Source: Peribacillus asahii (GTDB lineage: Bacteria > Bacillota > Bacilli > Bacillales > DSM-1321). Taken from it: a stretch of DNA of 64,000 bases. The notes below the pieces were generated by a model, which worked only from the letters and a program-made list of their open reading frames with translations, was not told where the DNA came from and did not search any database. Where the stretch lies: the NCBI RefSeq assembly GCF_004006295.1, contig NZ_CP026095.1, positions 1,288,001-1,352,000 on the forward strand. The letters run 5' to 3'. Shown here in pieces: positions 59,402 to 64,000 of the stretch; within the stretch, counting starts at the first letter, position 1; each line of letters begins with the position of its first letter. The translations under genes and the position numbers were made by a program.

Positions 59402-60454
59402 TTGGTTTCCATAATTGATGAAAACGAAATTGTTTCCTACATAAAAGAATTAGTTACTATTCCAAGTCCATCGGGGTATACAGAGGAGGCAATCGCTTAT
59501 GTTGCTGCGTTTATGAAAAGAAATCATGTTTCGTATCAGCTAACGAATAAAGGGGCTTTGCTGGCGACGATACAAGGGAAGGACCAGAATAGACATCGTT
59601 TGTTGACGGCCCATGTGGATACATTAGGTGCGATGGTAAAAGAAATCAAACCGAATGGCCGCTTGAAATTAGCGATGATTGGAGGATTTCGCTGGAATTC
59701 CGTTGAAGGGGAATATTGTACAATCCACACCACAGAAGGGAAGGCGTATACAGGAACGATTTTAATTCATCAGACATCTGTTCATGTGTATAAAAATGCA
59801 GGAGAGGTGAAGCGTGATGAAGAAGCCATCGAGGTACGGATTGATGAAGTCGTGAAATCCCAAGCTGAAACAGAAGCCCTCGGTATTTCTGTTGGAGATT
59901 TTGTTTCATTTGAACCGCGTGTAGAAGTAACAGAGAGCGGTTTTATTAAATCTCGTCATTTAGATGACAAAGCAAGTGTCGGCATTTTGCTTCATATCAT
60001 GGAGCGCATTCAAACGGGAGCCATTTCTTTATCACATACGACGCATTTTCTCATTTCAAATAATGAAGAGATTGGGTATGGAGGAAATTCGAATATTCCA
60101 GCTGAAGTCGTTGAATACATAGCGGTTGATATGGGAGCAATTGGAGACGGGCAAGCGACGGATGAGTATAGCGTCTCCATTTGTGCCAAAGATTCATCAG
60201 GACCGTATCATTATAAGCTGCGTCAACATCTTGTATCTTTAGCGAAGGCTCATGCGATTGATTATCGAGTCGATATTTACCCGTATTATGGTTCTGATGC
60301 GTCCGCAGCGATTCGAGCCGGACATGATATTGTACATGGATTAATTGGTCCTGGAATTGATGCGTCTCATGCATTTGAGCGGACACATACTTCTTCGTTA
60401 AAGCATACAGCCCATTTACTTGCGCATTATTTACAGTCGGATTTGGTTATTTAA
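59402..60454 (+). CDS. M42-family metallo-aminopeptidase
   Basis: About 350 residues, starting at TTG 59402, nine bases after AAAGGGAG (GTG 59393 is an alternative). M42 enzymes are large cytoplasmic dinuclear aminopeptidases. Metal and catalytic sites seen: LLTAHVDTLGAM (His, Asp), SRHLDDKASVGIL (Asp), ISNNEEIGYGGN (catalytic Glu pair), AVDMGAIGDG (Asp) and SHAFERTH (His). Its position right after the peptide transporter operon suggests that it degrades imported peptides. Confidence 0.92.
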   Translation: MVSIIDENEIVSYIKELVTIPSPSGYTEEAIAYVAAFMKRNHVSYQLTNKGALLATIQGKDQNRHRLLTAHVDTLGAMVKEIKPNGRLKLAMIGGFRWNSVEGEYCTIHTTEGKAYTGTILIHQTSVHVYKNAGEVKRDEEAIEVRIDEVVKSQAETEALGISVGDFVSFEPRVEVTESGFIKSRHLDDKASVGILLHIMERIQTGAISLSHTTHFLISNNEEIGYGGNSNIPAEVVEYIAVDMGAIGDGQATDEYSVSICAKDSSGPYHYKLRQHLVSLAKAHAIDYRVDIYPYYGSDASAAIRAGHDIVHGLIGPGIDASHAFERTHTSSLKHTAHLLAHYLQSDLVI

Positions 60455-60526
60455 TTCGATATCTCGATTATTTTAAAGCAAATAGTTTTTTGTAACAGAA
60501 ACGATATGTAGAAGGGAGTGACAGAT

Positions 60527-61288
60527 ATGTGTTTGATAAATTTCGCTTATAAAATGGATTCACGGTATGACTTAGTTGTTGCTGCCAATCGGGATGAATT
60601 TTATGAAAGACCGACCGCACAGGCGTCTTTTTGGGAAGATGCATCGCATGTGTTGGCAGGCAGGGATTTAGAAAAAATGGGAACATGGATGGGAGTCACT
60701 AAACAAGGTCGTTTTGCGGCCCTTACCAATTATCGTGACCCAGATAATGAAAGTGGCAATATGTGTTCTCGTGGAGAATTAGTTGGTCAATTCTTAATAG
60801 GGGACAATCAGCCTCAACAGTATTTGCAAATGATTCAACAGCATCGAAATCAATATCCTGGATTTAACCTAATAGTGGGGGATGGAAGTTCCCTTTACTA
60901 TTATTCGAACATAGAAAATGAAATTCGCTTGTTAAAACCTGGACTGTATGGACTGAGCAATCATTTGTTGGATACGCCGTGGCCAAAAGTACGTAAAGGA
61001 AAAGAAGGCTTGGAAAGATGTTTGAAAGGTTCAACTGAAACATTGAAAGACTGCTTATTCTCGAGCTTGCAATATGCGGACCCTGCCCCAGATGAAGAAT
61101 TGCCAAATACGGGTGTTTCTTTAGAATGGGAACGAAAGCTTTCTCCGCTATTTATTCAAACTCCGGATTATGGAACAAGGTCATCTACTGTTTTGTTTAT
61201 GACTGATAAGAATGTTCGATTTGTAGAACGAATGTTTAAGGAGAGAGAATATAAGGAGAGGGAATTTATGTTTGAAATTGAACGGTAA
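60527..61288 (+). CDS. NRDE/TANGO2-family protein
   Basis: A 253-residue protein. I start it at ATG 60527 after AAGGGAGTG so that it begins MCLINFAY, leaving Cys2 as a possible N-terminal nucleophile, as the family requires. Seen: the namesake AANRDEFYERPT, WEDASHVLAGRDL, TWMGVTKQGRFAALTNYRDP and the C-terminal SSTVLFMTDK. Eukaryotic TANGO2 is linked to haem and lipid handling; the bacterial role is not settled. Confidence 0.9.
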   Translation: MCLINFAYKMDSRYDLVVAANRDEFYERPTAQASFWEDASHVLAGRDLEKMGTWMGVTKQGRFAALTNYRDPDNESGNMCSRGELVGQFLIGDNQPQQYLQMIQQHRNQYPGFNLIVGDGSSLYYYSNIENEIRLLKPGLYGLSNHLLDTPWPKVRKGKEGLERCLKGSTETLKDCLFSSLQYADPAPDEELPNTGVSLEWERKLSPLFIQTPDYGTRSSTVLFMTDKNVRFVERMFKEREYKEREFMFEIER

Positions 61289-61353
61289 TTGCAACGAAAT
61301 AGTTTAGCTTGTTGATTTTTGAACTACTCACCACTTAATTTTCTAACGAAAGT

Positions 61354-61391
61354 TTGAAGTGGGAGTCTTCTCGCTTAAAATGATAAAGTGA
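61354..61391 (+). repeat. Relative of the LCP-flanking repeat
   Basis: TTGAAGTGGGAGTCTTCTCG resembles the start of the 35-base repeats at 8437 and 9664. A 20-base perfect palindrome AATAAGTTATATAACTTATT follows at 61397. There is no transposase; a decayed small element is likely. Confidence 0.4.
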
Positions 61392-61436
61392 GAATTAATA
61401 AGTTATATAACTTATTACAACCATTATCAGTGAAAT

Positions 61437-61476
61437 GTAAAAAAGATGACTCCATATAGGAATCATCTTTTTTACA
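61437..61476 (-). terminator. Terminator after yidC (minus strand)
   Basis: GTAAAAAAGATGA pairs with TCATCTTTTTTAC; T runs are present on both strands, so it also serves the NRDE gene. Confidence 0.85.
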
Positions 61477-61480
61477 TTAT

Positions 61481-62251
61481 TTAGCTTTTTTCCAATGTTG
61501 TTTCAGTCGATTGGTTTGCAGGCTGTTTTTTATAGATTCGATTGAACAACATAGATTGCCCAATTAAGAAAAGTCCGCCGACTGACCAGTATAGAGGGAG
61601 AGCGGCTGGAGCAGAGAATGAAATAAATAGAATCATAATGGGAGAAAGCAGTCCCATGAATTTCATTTGTTGCTGCTGTTCTGTAGGCATTTGATGTAAA
61701 GAAAATTTGAATTGCAAGTAATAAATAACCCCCGCAATAAGGGCCATAACAATATTAGCTTGACCAAGGTTAAACCAAAGAAAGCTATGTGTCGCGATTT
61801 CGTGAGAGCTTTTAATCGCGTAATAAACGCCCATTAGAATCGGCATTTGAATAAGCATCGGCAAGCATCCCATATTTAAAGGATTTACGCCGTGTTTTTG
61901 ATAGAGCTGCATCATTTCTCGTTGTAGTTCTGCTTTTTTTGTCGCATCTGTTGTTGATTTTATCTTCTCTTGAAGCGTCGTCATCTCAGGTTTTAGGGCG
62001 TCCATCTTACTTTTCATCACCTGTTGTGTTTTATACTGTTTCGCGGTAAGCGGCATAATTAAGAGACGAATGATTACCGTCATGAGCACAATGCTCCACC
62101 CGTAGTTACCATGAAATAAAGTCGCGTTAAAATCTAAAAGAGATATGATTGGATTCACCAAGAATGTATGAAACATTCCGGCATCATTGTCAGTGAGTGA
62201 GCATCCTGAAAGCAGTGATGTAAAGATTACAGCTACCATAATTTTTTTCAA
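61481..62251 (-). CDS. yidC: YidC/OxaA membrane protein insertase
   Basis: A 256-residue lipoprotein insertase. The signal peptide ends in the lipobox LLSGC (Cys at about residue 17), followed by five hydrophobic helices. Seen: the conserved Arg of the hydrophilic groove in VIIRLLIMPLTAKQYKTQ, a charged cytoplasmic hairpin (MDALKPEMTTLQEKI) and YQKHGVNPLNMGCLPMLIQM. It inserts small membrane proteins with or without SecYEG. The start is TTG 62251 after GGAGG. Bacillus usually has two paralogues (SpoIIIJ and YqjG). The isolated location away from rnpA/rpmH suggests the accessory YqjG-like copy. Confidence 0.9.
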   Translation of the reverse strand: MKKIMVAVIFTSLLSGCSLTDNDAGMFHTFLVNPIISLLDFNATLFHGNYGWSIVLMTVIIRLLIMPLTAKQYKTQQVMKSKMDALKPEMTTLQEKIKSTTDATKKAELQREMMQLYQKHGVNPLNMGCLPMLIQMPILMGVYYAIKSSHEIATHSFLWFNLGQANIVMALIAGVIYYLQFKFSLHQMPTEQQQQMKFMGLLSPIMILFISFSAPAALPLYWSVGGLFLIGQSMLFNRIYKKQPANQSTETTLEKS

Positions 62252-62281
62252 TTGTTTTCCTCCTCAGATTGTTTTTTTTTA

Positions 62282-62569
62282 TTAAACAATGTCAAGGAGG
62301 TTTGCTTTATCTGAATCATCCGGTGCACTTCTTTGCCGAACTTTTGTAAAAAAGCCTTGCAACATACGGTAGTCAAAATATCTATCAAAATTAATCGGGA
62401 TTCGAGCATGTTTGGCTTGAATCAAAGCTTGATGTTTATGATTTAATTTTGTGCTCTGTGTATTTAAAAAATAAACAGCAGCAAGAGGAAAGACTAATGT
62501 CATAATATAGCCGGCCCATAAAGCCTGTTGAATCGTTTGATAATCAAATCCTATTAATAATTCCAGCAT
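62282..62569 (-). CDS. Small membrane protein upstream of yidC
   Basis: A 95-residue protein with one or two N-terminal hydrophobic segments (about 14-34; WAGYIMTLVFPLAAVYFL) and a basic C-terminal half (NFDRYFDYRMLQGFFTKVRQ). I do not recognise it. ATG 62569 follows GAGGGA, and the gene ends 30 bases before yidC, so the two are probably cotranscribed. It may assist or be a client of the insertase; that is only an inference from position. Confidence 0.72.
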   Translation of the reverse strand: MLELLIGFDYQTIQQALWAGYIMTLVFPLAAVYFLNTQSTKLNHKHQALIQAKHARIPINFDRYFDYRMLQGFFTKVRQRSAPDDSDKANLLDIV

Positions 62570-62739
62570 AGGAATCCCTCATTTTTCGATTACATGTTAT
62601 AGAGGTACTATAACGAATTGTCTGGAAGTAGTCAAATGTATATAAATATCTAACTTTTGCTGATGAATGAATGAAGGCAGGCACTATATGTAGGGAAATA
62701 CATATGGATAAAAGGAAGTTGAATAATGAGGTGAAAGAA

Positions 62740-63213
62740 ATGTATCCATATAATCCATATTATGGGCAAGAGTTTTATATGTATCCATCAACATCGTATG
62801 AGTATAATCCATATAATCAACCTATAGCAGAGGATTCATTCCGTCCGCCAAACCCACCACCACGACCACCCCAAGGAGGATATGGTCCACCACCGCCACC
62901 ATCAGGCCCTCCACCATACGGAGGCGGCCAATATGGTGGTCCTGCACAAGACGGCGGACCGCCAACAGCTCCTCCGCCTGCATTTGTGCCGCAGCTTTCA
63001 CAAGTGTCAACGCAGGCTATAGATGCTCCTTCTATGCGTGGTTGTTTGTACCGATATACGTATGTCTGGCTGAGGAATAGACGCTCGTTCTGGTTTTATC
63101 CAACATATGTTGGCAGAAATTCTGTTGCAGGATATCGCTGGAGAGAAAGTAGTCAACGTTGGTCGTATTTCGGTATTGATGCCGATGAAATTCGTTCTTT
63201 TCAATGTTATTAA
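62740..63213 (+). CDS. Pro/Gly/Tyr-rich surface or coat-like protein
   Basis: A 157-residue protein starting at ATG 62740 after GAGGTGAAAG; an earlier in-frame start at 62671 lacks a site. The N-terminus is Tyr/Pro/Asn rich (MYPYNPYYGQEFYMYPS) and residues 35-80 are Pro/Gly rich (PPRPPQGGYGPPPPPSGPP). The C-terminal domain (about 95-157) is globular with aromatic residues (GCLYRYTYVWLRNRRSFWFY). This layout resembles Bacillus coat- or exosporium-associated proteins. No signal peptide is present. Function is not known. Confidence 0.75.
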   Translation: MYPYNPYYGQEFYMYPSTSYEYNPYNQPIAEDSFRPPNPPPRPPQGGYGPPPPPSGPPPYGGGQYGGPAQDGGPPTAPPPAFVPQLSQVSTQAIDAPSMRGCLYRYTYVWLRNRRSFWFYPTYVGRNSVAGYRWRESSQRWSYFGIDADEIRSFQCY

Positions 63214-63217
63214 ATTT

Positions 63218-63257
63218 AAAAAGCGATCTCCCCTAGATAAGGGGCAGATTGCTTTTT
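63218..63257 (+). terminator. Terminator after the Pro-rich protein gene
   Basis: AAGCGATCTCCCCT pairs with AGGGGCAGATTGCTT, followed by a T run. Confidence 0.85.
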
Positions 63258-63336
63258 TGATGTTTAAGGATAGTTTTTTAACAGCTGTTTCCATAAAAGG
63301 AGGTTGATTTACTGGAAAAGGCTGTTTATAATCAAG

Positions 63337-63359
63337 GTGTACTATGTTAAGTAGTACAC
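63337..63359. promoter_or_regulatory. YtrA-type operator
   Basis: GTGTACTA-N7-TAGTACAC, which contains GGTGTA-N13-TACACT. This agrees at 11 of 12 positions with the published YtrA site AGTGTA-N13-TACACT. It lies just upstream of the regulator gene and implies autoregulation. Confidence 0.75.
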
Positions 63360-63382
63360 TTGGTACAGTGAGGAGGGGGATG

Positions 63383-63769
63383 ATGTTTGAGTTAGATGTT
63401 CGCAGCAGAAAGCCAATTTACGAACAGTTGATGGATAAGTTAAAAGAGCTAATCATCACAGAAGTGCTGAAGGAAAATGAACGGTTGCCTTCAGTTAGAA
63501 CGTTAGCTCAACAATTAACAATCAATCCCAATACGATTCAAAAGGCATTTAGACAGTTGGAAATGGAGGGGTTCATTTATACGCTTCCAGGGAAGGGGAG
63601 CTTTGTTTCACCAGCGAATAGGGTGAGAGATACAGCAAAGGAACAGAAGCTTAAGGCAGAGCTTGCTAAGATTGTGAGTGAGGCTCTTTATTTAGGTATC
63701 GATGTCGAAGAAATTTATCAAATTATTGAACAAACACGGGCTGGAATAAGGGGGGATCATCATGATTGA
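63383..63769 (+). CDS. ytrA: GntR-family regulator, YtrA subfamily
   Basis: A 128-residue repressor. I choose ATG 63383, six bases after AGGAGG; ATG 63380 is also possible. The winged HTH is complete: PIYEQLMDKLKELI, LPSVRTLAQQLTINPNTIQK (recognition helix) and YTLPGKGSFV. The short C-terminal helical part (about 50 residues) is typical of the YtrA subfamily, which controls ABC transporters responding to cell-wall antibiotics. Its last eight bases overlap the ABC gene, so they are coupled. Confidence 0.88.
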   Translation: MFELDVRSRKPIYEQLMDKLKELIITEVLKENERLPSVRTLAQQLTINPNTIQKAFRQLEMEGFIYTLPGKGSFVSPANRVRDTAKEQKLKAELAKIVSEALYLGIDVEEIYQIIEQTRAGIRGDHHD

Positions 63770-64000
63770 ATGTAAACAAGTAACGAAGTTGTATGAAAAG
63801 AAGGAAGCGGTTCATGACTTAAATATAGCGATTGCAGCAGGGTCAATTTTTGGATTGCTTGGTTCAAACGGGGCTGGAAAAACAACGCTCTTAAAAATGC
63901 TAGCGGGTATTCTGGAGCAGGATGCAGGAGATATTCAGATTGATCAGCAGCCTGTGTTTGAAAACAAACGATTAAAGAATCGATGTGTGTTTATCCCTGA
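63762..64000 (+). CDS. ABC transporter ATP-binding protein, 5' part (YtrB-like)
   Basis: Reading from ATG 63762 (after AAGGGGGGAT) gives 79 residues and continues past the window. Seen: VTKLYEKKEAVHDLNIAI, the A-loop region, and Walker A GSNGAGKTT. It lies behind a YtrA-type regulator, so it is probably the YtrB-like ATPase of an exporter induced by envelope stress. The signature motif is outside the window. Confidence 0.88.
   Translation, partial: MIECKQVTKLYEKKEAVHDLNIAIAAGSIFGLLGSNGAGKTTLLKMLAGILEQDAGDIQIDQQPVFENKRLKNRCVFIP

Overview
The window is low-GC Firmicute DNA, almost certainly a member of the Bacillaceae (genus not resolved). This rests on strong Shine-Dalgarno sequences, frequent GTG/TTG starts, and typical Bacillus gene types: CwlO-like endopeptidase with a WalR box, NaiP-like transporter, AmpS aminopeptidase, Spo0E-like phosphatase, S-box (SAM) riboswitch, Fbp-like small protein, YtrA-like GntR regulator, YxcD/YezD-like small proteins. 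All calls come from reading the sequence; no database search was run.

Left chromosomal part (1-17970). A cluster resembling the cyclohexanecarboxylate (ali/bad) ring-degradation pathway opens the window: acyl-CoA dehydrogenase (partial), BadI-like ring hydrolase, AliA-like CoA ligase, BadH-like dehydrogenase, then a second SDR whose catalytic Ser/Tyr/Lys are all replaced. It is followed by an RND efflux pump, an LCP cell-wall ligase flanked by inverted repeats, a nitroreductase, a stand-alone trpB with a one-base frameshift, cwlO, several small envelope or unknown genes, a class A beta-lactamase-like protein, a DUF218 protein, an ATPase and a GNAT acetyltransferase.

Integrated island (about 17971-46740, 28.8 kb). 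A tyrosine integrase at the right end has inserted the element into the 3' end of the aminopeptidase gene ampS. A 39-bp identical repeat, starting exactly at the ampS stop codon, lies at both ends, and GTGACCA arm-type repeats lie just inside each end. The element has a repressor/divergent-promoter switch, a primase-polymerase-like gene and a serine resolvase with two res-like sites 7.5 kb apart. I see no phage structural, relaxase or conjugation genes. Its cargo is about a dozen mostly monocistronic genes that look like nucleases (HNH, GIY-YIG, Vsr-like, NERD, DUF3883, NucS-like and other PD-(D/E)xK types), plus a HEPN-like protein and a repeat-rich membrane protein, with no recognisable DNA methyltransferase. 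This fits a defence-type island. Two intergenic regions inside it share a conserved transcript-like unit (stem-loop, four conserved boxes, terminator) that I cannot assign to a known family.

Right chromosomal part (46741-64000). Intact ampS, a small flavoprotein, aldehyde dehydrogenase, NaiP-like transporter, an S-box riboswitch in front of a small Fbp-like gene, a Spo0E-like peptide, acyl-CoA thioesterase, a five-gene oligopeptide ABC transporter operon followed by an M42 aminopeptidase, an NRDE protein, YidC, small envelope genes, and the beginning of a YtrA-type regulator/ABC operon with its operator. No tRNA, rRNA or CRISPR array was recognised.
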